NCBI RefSeq assembly: GCF_009176545.1 | Contig: NZ_VTOJ01000001.1 | Span: 2,294,001 to 2,358,000 of the forward strand | DNA: 64,000 bases | Reading direction: 5' to 3' | Origin: Salinigranum salinum | GTDB taxonomy: Archaea > Halobacteriota > Halobacteria > Halobacteriales > Haloferacaceae | Shown: positions 8,155 through 17,035 of the stretch, piece after piece | Layout of the letters: the number at the start of each line of letters is the position of its first letter | Position numbering within the stretch: the first letter of the stretch is position 1 | Program-made: the position numbers and the translations under genes | Notes under the pieces: model-generated | Seen by the model: the letters and a program-made list of their open reading frames with translations, nothing else | What the model was told of the DNA's origin: nothing | Databases searched by the model: none

Positions 8155-10550
8155 TGGCCGGGTTCGCTCCCGCCGTCACGCGAGCGGTGCTCCAGACACA
8201 GGTCACGGTCGCCGACGCGGTCGTCGGCCTGCAGCGCCCGCTGGCGTTCGTCGCCCTGCCGGTCGCGGTCGTCCTGCTCTGGTGGCTCGTGTTCCGGGGC
8301 GGCGGGACCGCCTCGACGCGGAGCCGCCGGCTGCTGTTCGCCTCGCGGGTCGTGATCGCCCTCCTGCTCGTGACGGCCGCGGCGGGCCCGTTCACCGTCG
8401 TGACCCGCGAGACCACCGGCGACCCCCGCGTGACGCTCCTCGCCGACCGCTCGGACAGCATGGCGGTCAACGAGAACGTCACCGAGGGCCTCGTCTCGCG
8501 GATCGAAGACCAGGGCGTCCCCGTGACGGTCGCGACCATCGGCGACGAGACCCAGTCGCGGATCGGCGACGGCATCGCCGCGAACCTCCGGGAGAACGGG
8601 AGTGTGGTCGTCGTCACGGACGGTCAGGTGACCGGCGGGCGGAGCCTCGGTTCGACGGCCGATCTGGCCGCGTCGCTCAACGCGAGCGTGAGCACGGTCG
8701 ACGTCGACGCCGACGAGCCCGAGCGGTACGTCACGGTGTCGGGACCATCGAAGACGAGCGTCGGCGTCAACAGCACGTTCCTCGTGCGCGTCGACGGGAC
8801 CGAACTCGACGAGGGTGCCTCGCAGCTGACGGTGTCGGTCGACGGCGAGGAGGTGCTCTCGCGGGAGCTCGAAGCCGGCGGCGGCTCGGTCGAGTTCTCC
8901 CGGGCGTTCGAGTCGACCGGCTCTCACCGCGTCACCGCGACGGTCTCCGGCCCCGACACCTTCTCCGAGAACAACGTCTTCCGCAAGACCGTCCGCGTCG
9001 TCCCGCAGCCGAAGATCCTCTACATCTCGCGGGGGCGATACCCCTTCGAGAGCTACCTCTCGGAGCTGTACGACGTCGAGCGGGCGCAGTCCGTCCCCGA
9101 GAACCTCGATCAGTACTACGCGGTCGTCGTCCAGGACGTCGCCGCGGACGATATCGGGGACGTCGACGCCCTCCAGCGGTTCGTCATCGACGGCAACGGA
9201 CTGGTCGTCGTCGGCGGCGACAACTCGTTCGAGAACGGCGGCTACGACGGGTCGTCGATCGCCTCGATGCTCCCGGTGTCGTTCGGCGAGGCGTCCGCGG
9301 GGAGCGCCCGGATCGTGATGGCGATCGACATCTCCGGCAGCGCCGAGTCCGGGATGCGGCTGCAGAAGTCGATCGCGCTCGACGCGCTCAACCAGCTCGG
9401 CGACGAGAACACGGTCGGGATCGTCGCGTTCAACTTCCAGGCGTACTCGGTCGCCGAACCACAGTCGCTGTCGGAGAACCGCGCGGTCCTCGAGGACCGG
9501 ATCCGGCGGCTCGAGAGCGGCGGCGCGACGACGATCGCCGCCGGGCTCCGCGGCTCCGAGGAGATGCTCGCGGGCGAGCAGGGCACCGTCATCTTGCTCT
9601 CCGACGGGCAGGACCGCGTCGGCGAGGCGGCTACCGTCGCCAACCAGCTCGGCTCGCGCGGCACCCGCGTGATCACCATCGGGGCCGGGCAGACCGTCAA
9701 CGAGGGGACGCTCCGGCGGATCGCCTCCCAGTCGGGCGGGACGTACTTCCGGGCCACGGAGACCGACCGCCTGCGCCTCTTCTTCGGGGGTGCGTCGAGA
9801 CAGTTCGACGGGCAGGGACTCACCATCGTCGACCCCAACACGTTCGTCACCGCCGGCGTCACGCTCGAGTCGAACCCCGCACGGGCGAACGACGTCTCCA
9901 TCCGCCGTGGGGCCGACTTCCTCGTCGCCACCAGCGACGGGACGCCCGCCGTCGCCACCTGGCGGTACGGACTGGGTCGGGTCGCGACCGTGACTGCGTA
10001 CGGTGCCGACGGCACGCTCGACGGGCTCTTGCAGCAGCCGGATTCGCTGCTGTTGACCAAGACGGTGAACTACGCGATCGGCGACCCCGAACGCAAGAAC
10101 CAGGACGTCACGGACGTCGCAGACACCCGCCTCGGGGAGTCGACGACGGCCGTCTACCGGGGACAGAGCCGGCCCGGCACGGACACGGTGGCGTTCCGAC
10201 AGGTGTCGGAAGGCGTCTACCAGGCGACGATCACGCCCCAGGAGCAGGGGTACGACAGCGTGCTCGACGCGTCGTACGCGGTGAACTACCAGCGCGAGTA
10301 CGGCGCGTTCGGCGCCACCGGCGAGCTCCGGTCGGTCGTCCAGACCACCGGCGGACGCCAGTTCGAGCCGGGCCAGGCGGCGGAGATCGCGCAGTTCGTG
10401 CGTCAGGAGTCGACGCGCGTCCGCGAGATCGAGCAGTCGTGGACCTGGCTGGCGCTCCTGCTCGCGCTCGTGGCGTACTTCGCCGAGGTCGCCGTCCGCC
10501 GTCTTCAAGTGTACCGGGGGCATAGCCGGAGCGAGAGTGGTCTGACATGA
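8154..10550 (+). CDS. Membrane protein with two VWA-type sites and amidotransferase-like domain
   Basis: 798 residues. Two N-terminal membrane helices (about 22-45 and 58-80) are followed by a first short VWA-like domain with DRSDS near residue 100. Then come an Ig-like beta region, a class-I glutamine amidotransferase-like alpha/beta domain (about 285-365, without an evident catalytic Cys), a full VWA domain with DISGS near 388, a further beta domain, and a C-terminal helix around 765-785. Two MIDAS-type sites in one chain are notable. The layout suggests a large extracytoplasmic scaffold paired with the upstream BatA-like protein. The start overlaps the preceding stop, and its own end overlaps the next ATG (ATGAG), so translation is probably coupled. 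The gene is clear; the partner or substrate is unknown. Confidence 0.85.
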   Translation: MAGFAPAVTRAVLQTQVTVADAVVGLQRPLAFVALPVAVVLLWWLVFRGGGTASTRSRRLLFASRVVIALLLVTAAAGPFTVVTRETTGDPRVTLLADRSDSMAVNENVTEGLVSRIEDQGVPVTVATIGDETQSRIGDGIAANLRENGSVVVVTDGQVTGGRSLGSTADLAASLNASVSTVDVDADEPERYVTVSGPSKTSVGVNSTFLVRVDGTELDEGASQLTVSVDGEEVLSRELEAGGGSVEFSRAFESTGSHRVTATVSGPDTFSENNVFRKTVRVVPQPKILYISRGRYPFESYLSELYDVERAQSVPENLDQYYAVVVQDVAADDIGDVDALQRFVIDGNGLVVVGGDNSFENGGYDGSSIASMLPVSFGEASAGSARIVMAIDISGSAESGMRLQKSIALDALNQLGDENTVGIVAFNFQAYSVAEPQSLSENRAVLEDRIRRLESGGATTIAAGLRGSEEMLAGEQGTVILLSDGQDRVGEAATVANQLGSRGTRVITIGAGQTVNEGTLRRIASQSGGTYFRATETDRLRLFFGGASRQFDGQGLTIVDPNTFVTAGVTLESNPARANDVSIRRGADFLVATSDGTPAVATWRYGLGRVATVTAYGADGTLDGLLQQPDSLLLTKTVNYAIGDPERKNQDVTDVADTRLGESTTAVYRGQSRPGTDTVAFRQVSEGVYQATITPQEQGYDSVLDASYAVNYQREYGAFGATGELRSVVQTTGGRQFEPGQAAEIAQFVRQESTRVREIEQSWTWLALLLALVAYFAEVAVRRLQVYRGHSRSESGLT

Positions 10551-11188
10551 GCGCCCTCGGTTCCTCCATCAATCTCGCCCTCGTCGTCCTCATCGTCACC
10601 AGCGTCGTCGGGACCGCCGGTGCGACGATGTACTTCCAGCAGTCCGTCGAGCGGCTCGACTCCCAGAACACGGAGCTCCGCGAACGGAACGAGGAGCTCC
10701 GGAGCGAGCTCGAATCGACGCGCGAACAGCTCGAGTCGACCCGGACGCAGTTGAGTGAACTGAACCAGAGCCTCCAGACGACGCGCGGCGACGTCTCACA
10801 GGTGTCGGAGAACCTCGACCAGACCGAACAGCAGCTCGAGTCCACCCAGAGCGAGCTATCGGATACCGAGGGTGAGCTGTCGGAGACGAGAGATGAGCTG
10901 TCGACGACGCGCAACCGCGTCGAGTCGCTCCGCTCGGAGGTCCAGTCGCTCGAGGACGACAGACAGGAGCTGCAGGAGTCGGTCGACGAACTCGAAGAGG
11001 CGAACCAGGAGCTCGTCGACGAGAACGACGACCTCCAGGACAGGGTCGACAGCCTCCGAACCCAGGTCGACAACCTCCAGGACAACATCGACGATCTGAA
11101 CGACCGCATCGACCAGCTGGAGGACGACATCGACACCATCTGCTCGCAGTGGCCCGCCGACCAGTCGAGGCCGGGGGCGTGTTCCTGA
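10547..11188 (+). CDS. Membrane-anchored coiled-coil protein of the VWA/MoxR operon
   Basis: 213 residues. One N-terminal membrane helix (about 8-28) precedes about 170 residues of almost unbroken heptad repeat rich in Glu, Leu, Ser, Gln and Arg (for example SELNQSLQTTRGDVSQVSEN). A short tail carries two cysteines (CSQWP...GACS). With the helix as an uncleaved anchor, a rod some 25 nm long would project from the membrane. The tail cysteines could cross-link a dimer. It overlaps both neighbours by a few bases, so it is very likely part of the same complex. Low-complexity coiled coils cannot be assigned to a family by eye. Confidence 0.8.
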   Translation: MSALGSSINLALVVLIVTSVVGTAGATMYFQQSVERLDSQNTELRERNEELRSELESTREQLESTRTQLSELNQSLQTTRGDVSQVSENLDQTEQQLESTQSELSDTEGELSETRDELSTTRNRVESLRSEVQSLEDDRQELQESVDELEEANQELVDENDDLQDRVDSLRTQVDNLQDNIDDLNDRIDQLEDDIDTICSQWPADQSRPGACS

Positions 11189-12258
11189 TGGGAACGGACG
11201 ATGATCGCGACGGGGCGACCGACGGCGGCGACTCCGAAGACGACGACGGGTGGCTCGCGCGGCGGCGTGCGAACAAACGCGAGAAGGCGGCACGGAGTCG
11301 CGACCGACGCGAACAGCGCGACGCCGCCAGACGGGACGAACAGTACCGGAAGGACCTCGACGAACAACGGTCGCTCTCGACCGAGGGCCGCGCCCCGGAG
11401 AACCGGATGCGGCGCGCGATCACACAGGTCCGCCGCGAGGGGTACAAGGTCGCGCTCATCTACGCCGTGGTGGACGCCGCCCTGGCGGCGCTCGCGGTGA
11501 ACCTCCTGGTGCAGGTGGTCAAGCCAGCCGAACTCCCCACCACACTCCCGTGGCCCACGGCGCTCTTCGATGCGATCGTGCGCTACGCCGGTGCGCCGCC
11601 GGGACCGCTCCAGACCTCCATCGTCGTCGGGATCGCCGCCGGCGTCGTCGTCTTCGTCGTCGAGTTCGCCGTGCGGACGCGGCGACCGTTCGTCGAACAG
11701 TTCGAGGGGGCGAACCCCGAGGTACGGGAGGCGCTACGTACCGCCCGCGACACCGTCCGCGCCGGGAAGGACACCCGGATGGCGCTCGCCCTCTACGAGG
11801 ACGTGCTGGCCCGTCTCCGCCGCACGTCGAGCGTCGGGCTCGTGAACCTCAAGCGTGTCTTCCTGACGGTGCTCGTCATCTCGGTCGTGAGCGTCGCCAG
11901 CATCCAGGTGGCCGTCGTCGACCTAGACATCGGCGACTTCGACGGCGCGGACGCGGGCGACGCCGGCACCGACCGGGAGTCGGAGTACGAGGGGCTCCAG
12001 GACGCGAACGACGTGCTCGGCGAACCGGAGGACGTCTCCGCCGGTGAGGAGACGCTCAACACGACGCTCTCGACGGAGGGTGGTGGTGACGACGGCAGCG
12101 CCTCCTCGGCTGCGGCGTACGAGTCGAGCGGCTTCTCCGGGACGGCGGACGTCGAGGGCCAGGAGGCGGGGTTCGCCGAGCGCGAACAGCTCGAGGACGC
12201 GGAGCTCATCAGAGAGTACAACCTGCGGATCCGTGCGGAAGACGACAGCGACACGTGA
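11188..12258 (+). CDS. Three-span membrane protein with charged N-terminus and acidic tail
   Basis: 356 residues. The first 90 or so are highly charged (RRRANKREKAARSRDRREQR region) and should be cytoplasmic, possibly a docking site for the MoxR ATPase. Membrane helices lie at about 91-113, 142-163 and 220-243. The last 110 residues are acidic, Ser/Glu-rich and would lie outside. The ATG at 11188 overlaps the stop of the coiled-coil gene (TGATG), which is better context than an in-frame start 39 bases upstream. Only 20 bases separate it from moxR. No family is recognised; it may link the outer VWA proteins to the cytoplasmic MoxR/DUF58 pair. Confidence 0.78.
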   Translation: MGTDDDRDGATDGGDSEDDDGWLARRRANKREKAARSRDRREQRDAARRDEQYRKDLDEQRSLSTEGRAPENRMRRAITQVRREGYKVALIYAVVDAALAALAVNLLVQVVKPAELPTTLPWPTALFDAIVRYAGAPPGPLQTSIVVGIAAGVVVFVVEFAVRTRRPFVEQFEGANPEVREALRTARDTVRAGKDTRMALALYEDVLARLRRTSSVGLVNLKRVFLTVLVISVVSVASIQVAVVDLDIGDFDGADAGDAGTDRESEYEGLQDANDVLGEPEDVSAGEETLNTTLSTEGGGDDGSASSAAAYESSGFSGTADVEGQEAGFAEREQLEDAELIREYNLRIRAEDDSDT

Positions 12259-12278
12259 GTGTGAGTAATACGTAACAT

Positions 12279-13220
12279 ATGAGTGATATCGAACGGCTCC
12301 AGTCGAAGTTAGAGCAGGTCCGCGAAGAGGTCGGCAAACGCATCGTCGGACAGACCGACGTCATCGAGCAGATCCTCGTCTGCGTGCTCGCCGACGGCAA
12401 TGCCCTCCTCGAATCGAACCCCGGCCTCGGGAAGACGTCGATGATCCGGACGCTCTCGGAGGTGACGGACCTCCAGTTCTCGCGCATCCAGAACACGCCG
12501 GACCTGATGCCCTCCGACATCACCGGCACCGAGATCATCCGCGAGACCGAACACGGCAGGGACTTCGTCTTCGAGAAGGGGCCGGTGTTCGCGAACATCG
12601 TGCTCGCCGACGAGATCAACCGCGCCACCCCGAAGACGCAGGCGGCGCTGCTCGAGGCGATGCAGGAGAAACAGGTGACCGCGGCGGGCGAGACGTACGA
12701 CCTCCCGCGACCCTTCTTCATCCTCGCCACACAGAACCCCATCGACCAGGGCGGGACGTACGCCCTGCCCGAGGCACAGACCGACCGTTTCCTCCTGAAG
12801 ATCCTCGTCGACTACCCGAGCTTCGAGGAGGAGCGCCGCATCGTCCAGCTGTACACGGAGGGCGGGCGGGTACCCGACGTCGAACGCGTACTCGCCCGCG
12901 AGGAGATCCAGGAGATCCAGCAGCTCGTCCGCGAGGTGCCGATCGCCGACGACCTCCGCGACCGCGCAGTACAACTGGCGCGGGCGACCCGCGACCACGA
13001 CCAGATCGAGTACGGCGCGAGCCCCCGCGCGAGCATGGCGCTCGTCCTCACGGGGAAGGCCCGTGCGTTCCTCCGCGGGCGGAGTCACGTCAAGTGGGAG
13101 GATATCGAGGCGATGGCACCGCCGGTGTTGCGACACCGGATCATCGTCGACTTCCGCGCCGAGCGCGAGGGGCTGGACGCCGACGACGTGGTCCGGTCGA
13201 TCGTCGCCGACGAGCGGTGA
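12279..13220 (+). CDS. MoxR-family AAA+ ATPase
   Basis: 313 residues, normal for MoxR. A Walker A motif (NPGLGKTS, near residue 48), Walker B (LADEINRATPKTQ, near 110), sensor 1 (LATQNP), an arginine-finger region (PEAQTDRFLLK) and sensor 2 (SPRASMAL, near 250) are all present, so it should be an active hexameric ATPase. MoxR proteins remodel or load cofactor into client proteins together with VWA partners; here the DUF58 protein starts 7 bases after its stop. Start: ATG 21 bases after the previous stop, with TAATACGTAAC just before it. The operon order (VWA proteins first, MoxR and DUF58 last) is the reverse of the common bacterial order. Confidence 0.95.
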   Translation: MSDIERLQSKLEQVREEVGKRIVGQTDVIEQILVCVLADGNALLESNPGLGKTSMIRTLSEVTDLQFSRIQNTPDLMPSDITGTEIIRETEHGRDFVFEKGPVFANIVLADEINRATPKTQAALLEAMQEKQVTAAGETYDLPRPFFILATQNPIDQGGTYALPEAQTDRFLLKILVDYPSFEEERRIVQLYTEGGRVPDVERVLAREEIQEIQQLVREVPIADDLRDRAVQLARATRDHDQIEYGASPRASMALVLTGKARAFLRGRSHVKWEDIEAMAPPVLRHRIIVDFRAEREGLDADDVVRSIVADER

Positions 13221-13227
13221 CCTCGCC

Positions 13228-14088
13228 ATGACGATCGACCCCGAGTTCCTCGACGAGCTCGATCGTTTCGACTCGTCGATGAAACGCGAGACGACGTCGC
13301 AGTACCAGGGCGAACAGGAGTCGCCCGACATCGGCGAGGGGCTCACGTTCTCCGACTACCGCCGGTACGCTCCCGGCGACGACACCCGGCTCATCGACTG
13401 GAAGCTCTACGCGCGCACGGAGGAGTACTTCATCAAGCAGTACGAGGAGGAACGGAGTCTGACGGTGCACGTCCTCGTGGACTCGTCGTCGTCGATGGAC
13501 TTCGGCACGGGCGACGAACACAAGTTCGAGTACGCCGCCAAACTCGGGTTGGGGTTCTGTTATCTCACGGCCGAGGAGAACAACGACTTCCGCTTCTCGG
13601 TCTTCGGCGACGACTACGAACGGCTCGACACGGGCCGGTCGAACCGGGGCGAACTCCTCCAGCTCGTCGACCTGCTGAACGAACAGGAGCTCGGCGGGCG
13701 CACCGACTTCGCGAACGCGCTCGAGAGCTACGTCCCGACCATCTCGAGCCGGTCGCTCGTCGTCGTGCTCTCGGACTTCCTCGGCGACCTCGACGCCATC
13801 GAGGAGGGGATGGCCTCGCTGTCGCGGAACGAACTCGTGACCGCACAGGTGCTGTCGCCCGACGAACTCGACCCCGACGTGCTGGGCGACACCGTCTTCG
13901 AGGAGCCGGAGACGGAACAGGAGCTTCGCACGTACTTCGGGGGCCGCCTCGCTCAGCAGTACCACGACCGGCTGCAGACGTTCACCGACGAGGTCGCCGC
14001 CCGTGCCAGCGACCTCCGCGCCAGCCACGCACTCGTGAACACCGGCGACGACTTCTTCGACTCGTTCGCCTCGCTGTGGATCGGCTGA
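13228..14088 (+). CDS. DUF58 family protein (VWA-like partner of MoxR)
   Basis: 286 residues, soluble. It carries the DUF58 signature YRRYAPGDDTRLIDWK near residue 45 and a VWA-like core with a DSSSSMDFG metal site near residue 85. Proteins of this family are the cytoplasmic partners of MoxR ATPases. The ATG at 13228 lies 7 bases after the moxR stop; in-frame extension upstream would run into moxR and has no family similarity. Last gene of the six-gene operon. The next gene is convergent, with a 43-base gap that shows no strong terminator. Confidence 0.92.
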   Translation: MTIDPEFLDELDRFDSSMKRETTSQYQGEQESPDIGEGLTFSDYRRYAPGDDTRLIDWKLYARTEEYFIKQYEEERSLTVHVLVDSSSSMDFGTGDEHKFEYAAKLGLGFCYLTAEENNDFRFSVFGDDYERLDTGRSNRGELLQLVDLLNEQELGGRTDFANALESYVPTISSRSLVVVLSDFLGDLDAIEEGMASLSRNELVTAQVLSPDELDPDVLGDTVFEEPETEQELRTYFGGRLAQQYHDRLQTFTDEVAARASDLRASHALVNTGDDFFDSFASLWIG

Positions 14089-14131
14089 GGCGGCCGCCCA
14101 CGCGAACGCCAGTCGGTGGTCTCCCCGCGGG

Positions 14132-15352
14132 TCACTCGGTGGGATCGCCGAACGCGCCCGCTGCGGCGAGTTCGTCCAGACGGTCCGCCGAATAGCCCAG
14201 CTCCGCGAACACCTCGCGGGTGTGTTCGCCCAGCTTCGGCGGCGGCGACCGGAAGCCGCTCTCAGCGTGGCGGAAGTTCAGCGGGTGCTCGATCGTCGGG
14301 ATCGTCCGCTCGCCGTCGTCGTCGGAGACCTCGCCGACGACGCCCCGTGCGTCGGTCTGTTCGTTGTACAGCGCCTCCTCGACCGACTGGACCGGTCCGG
14401 CGGGGACGCCCGCGTCGACGAGGATCTCCATCCACTCGTCCGTCGGGCGTGCCGAGAGTGCCTCCTCGATCTCGGCTTCCAGCTCGGTCATCTGTTCGAC
14501 GCGGTCGGCGTTGGTGGCGAAGCGCTCGTCCTCGGCGAGGTCGGGGCGGTCGATCGCCTCGCAGAACCGCCGCCACTGTCGCTGGTTCAGACAGGCGACG
14601 TTGAGGTGGCCGTCCTCCGTCTCGACGGTCTGGTACGGCGCGAGAACGGGATCTTTGGTGCCCATTCTCGACGGCTCCTCGCCGGCGAACACCTTCCCGG
14701 CCTGCTTCGTCAGCCAGGGGAGCGTCGCGTCGAGCATCCCGAGTTCGACCCGGTCGCCCTCGCCCGTCCGCTCGCGCTTCAGGAGGGCGTTGACGACCCC
14801 GAACGCCGCCCACATCCCCGTGATGAGGTCCGTCTGGGGCAGGCCGACCTTCACCGGACGACCGTCGGGATCCGGTTCGCCCGTGACGCTCATGATGCCG
14901 CTCATCCCCTGGACGAGGAGGTCGTAGCCGGGGCGCTGGCTCCACGGCCCCGAGTCGCCGTACGCGGAGATCGAGCAGTAGACGAGACCAGGGTTCTCCT
15001 CGGCGAGGGTGTCGTAGTCGACGCCGAGGCGGTCGGCCACTCCGGGGCGAAAGTTCTGCACGAAGACGTCCGCCTCGGCGACGAGGTCGACCAGCGCCTC
15101 CCTCCCGGCGTCGGTCTTGAGGTCCAGTTCGACCGAGCGCTTGTCGTAGTTGAGCGTCCAGTAGTACGGCGACTCGCCGTCGACGAACGGCGGGCCCGAC
15201 TGTCTGATGTCGTCGCCGGTGCCGGGCCGTTCGACCTTCACCACGTCGGCACCCTGGTTCGCCAGCATGAGCGAACAGAAACCGCCGGTGACGAACGTCG
15301 AGAGGTCGACTACCCGCACGCCGTCGAGGATCCGCCCGCCGGTCGCGTTCAT
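14132..15352 (-). CDS. CaiB/BaiF family III CoA-transferase
   Basis: 406 residues, the normal length. Family III hallmarks: RVVDLSTFVTGGF near the N-terminus, GADVVKVERPGTGDD with the CoA-binding region, the LDLKTDAGREALVDL stretch, VQNFRPGVADRLG, and the SAYGDSGPW/RPGYDLLVQG segments. The catalytic Asp is probably in LGMLDATLPW. It moves CoA between acyl-CoA and a free acid; the substrate cannot be told from sequence. It is an isolated minus-strand gene between the MoxR operon (convergent) and the NCS1 permease gene (same strand, 113-base gap). The ATG at 15352 is the first that fits the family N-terminus. Confidence 0.9.
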   Translation of the reverse strand: MNATGGRILDGVRVVDLSTFVTGGFCSLMLANQGADVVKVERPGTGDDIRQSGPPFVDGESPYYWTLNYDKRSVELDLKTDAGREALVDLVAEADVFVQNFRPGVADRLGVDYDTLAEENPGLVYCSISAYGDSGPWSQRPGYDLLVQGMSGIMSVTGEPDPDGRPVKVGLPQTDLITGMWAAFGVVNALLKRERTGEGDRVELGMLDATLPWLTKQAGKVFAGEEPSRMGTKDPVLAPYQTVETEDGHLNVACLNQRQWRRFCEAIDRPDLAEDERFATNADRVEQMTELEAEIEEALSARPTDEWMEILVDAGVPAGPVQSVEEALYNEQTDARGVVGEVSDDDGERTIPTIEHPLNFRHAESGFRSPPPKLGEHTREVFAELGYSADRLDELAAAGAFGDPTE

Positions 15353-15465
15353 GCCGTACGGCGTCGTGGATGGACGAAAAGCGTTACCCACGGCAGGTCC
15401 ATGACCGCGCGTCCGTCGCGGTCGTCGCCGACGGACGCCCCCACGCCGGGTCCGGCGCGTCGATC

Positions 15466-16857
15466 TCAGACGTAGTCGGCGTCGGTGTCGACGGTGTGGC
15501 CGTCGACGACGCCGGAGCGCTCGAGCGCGTAGTAGCCGACGACGTGGACGACGACGGCGGCGACGATGCCGTTGAGCGAGGTGATGCCGGGGAGCAGTTG
15601 CGGCGCGGCGACGCCCGGGATCATGGAGCCGGCGGTGAGGATGGCGACGACACAGCCGGCGACGTACGCCAGGATCGACACCCACCGGACGTTCGTGAAG
15701 GAGACGTCCTCCATCCGCGGGATGCGCCCGAGTCCCCACACGAGCAGGAAGTCGGCGATGATGACGCCGCCGATGGGCGGGATGTACTGCCCGAGTGTCG
15801 CCAGCCACGGCACGAGGAGGCTGTCGACGCCGACCAGCGCGAGGACGATGCCGACCGCACCGCCCGCGAGGACGAACGGCCGCTTGCGGTCGAGGTCGAA
15901 CGCCTCGCTCCCGGCGACCCCGAAGGCGTACGCCGCGTTGTCGTTGGTCGTCCAGATGTTGAACACGAGCGCGACCAGACCGACGAACGCCAGCCCCTGC
16001 GCCGTGAGCACGGCGTAGAGGTCGCCCGCGGGCGTGACGTCGTAGACGGCGCCGCCGACGGCCCCGGAGAGGAACAGGAAGCCGTTCCCGACGAGGAATG
16101 CGATCAGCCCGGCCCAGAAGGCGACCCGTTTGTTCGCGGCGAACCGCGCCCAGTTCGGTGCCTGCGTCCCGCCGCTGATGAACGTCCCGACGACGATGGT
16201 GACGGCGGCGCCGAACGCCATTCCGCCCCCGCCGACCTGCGAGAGCAGCCCCCCGACGCCGCCGCTGTCGACGACGGCGATGCCGATCGAGAGCAGGCCG
16301 ACGACGACGAGCGCCGGCACCGCGACGTACGAGAGCCGCTCCATCCCCTCGTAGCCGAAGTACGCCGTCGCGAGGTGGAGCAGCCCCCAGACGACGACGA
16401 GCGCCGAGACGAACATCGGCGTGTCGACCCCGAAAAAGGACGCCGTCGGGACGGCGATCAGGGGGATCGTGACGCCGAACCACCCGACCTGCGTGCCGCC
16501 GAGGAGGAGGTCGGCCCACTTCGCGCCTATCCGACCGAACGTGTACCGCGACAGCAACACCGTCGTCAGGCCGGCCTTCGCCGAGATCGCACACAGCGTC
16601 GCGACGTACACCCCGAGGATGGCGTAGCCGACGGCCATCGCCGACAGCATGGGGACGAAGCCCATCGCCGCGCCGACCTCCGCGCCGGCCCACAGCGTGC
16701 CGGCGAAGAAGACGAACCCCAGGAGGACGGCCGAGATGCTCACGAGTCCTTTGCGCTCGCTCTTCGGGACGTGGTCGACCGGCCAGTCCGGGTCGGGGAG
16801 GTCCTCGTCACCGAAGACGAACGTCCGCCAGTCGAAGCCGGAATCCTGTGTCGCCAT
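15466..16857 (-). CDS. NCS1-family nucleobase permease (cytosine permease-like)
   Basis: 463 residues with about 12 membrane helices. N-terminal family landmarks are the DWPVDHVPKSERKG segment before helix 1, an alternating GAEVGAAMGF helix, and GAKWADLLLGGTQVGWFGV, the region that lines the substrate site in NCS1 symporters. It likely imports cytosine or a related base with a cation. It is transcribed divergently from a CodA-type deaminase, a codBA-like pairing, which supports a pyrimidine substrate. The start ATG at 16857 lies one base after the position predicted from a good TATA box (16881-16890), so the mRNA should be leaderless. Confidence 0.88.
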   Translation of the reverse strand: MATQDSGFDWRTFVFGDEDLPDPDWPVDHVPKSERKGLVSISAVLLGFVFFAGTLWAGAEVGAAMGFVPMLSAMAVGYAILGVYVATLCAISAKAGLTTVLLSRYTFGRIGAKWADLLLGGTQVGWFGVTIPLIAVPTASFFGVDTPMFVSALVVVWGLLHLATAYFGYEGMERLSYVAVPALVVVGLLSIGIAVVDSGGVGGLLSQVGGGGMAFGAAVTIVVGTFISGGTQAPNWARFAANKRVAFWAGLIAFLVGNGFLFLSGAVGGAVYDVTPAGDLYAVLTAQGLAFVGLVALVFNIWTTNDNAAYAFGVAGSEAFDLDRKRPFVLAGGAVGIVLALVGVDSLLVPWLATLGQYIPPIGGVIIADFLLVWGLGRIPRMEDVSFTNVRWVSILAYVAGCVVAILTAGSMIPGVAAPQLLPGITSLNGIVAAVVVHVVGYYALERSGVVDGHTVDTDADYV

Positions 16858-16880
16858 CCCGCGGACGTGCCTGACGACCA

Positions 16881-16907
16881 GGTATATAGCTTCCCATAAT
16901 ATTCTGG
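16881..16907 (-). promoter_or_regulatory. TATA box and adjoining palindrome upstream of the NCS1 permease gene
   Basis: On the minus strand GCTATATACC (16881-16890) is centred about 28 bases before the ATG at 16857. Directly upstream of it, CCATAATATTCTGG at 16894-16907 is a 14-base palindrome with two symmetric mismatched positions, in a good place for a regulator that helps or hinders TBP/TFB binding. Confidence 0.6.
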
Positions 16908-17035
16908 AAGGAACCTCCGCAGTCCTTCGATTGTTCGCGACCGCATCGGCGTGACCACGTCGTTCGGCGCGTCCGTCGACTCGTCCGCTCCCCGTCCGGG
17001 GAAGGGTTGATGACCCCGCTCCGACTCCTCCCCCC

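Noticed and set aside
15370..16899. 509-residue plus-strand open frame opposite the NCS1 permease
   Set aside because: Asp/Arg-rich mirror of a membrane-protein gene; the minus strand shows twelve helices and family motifs.
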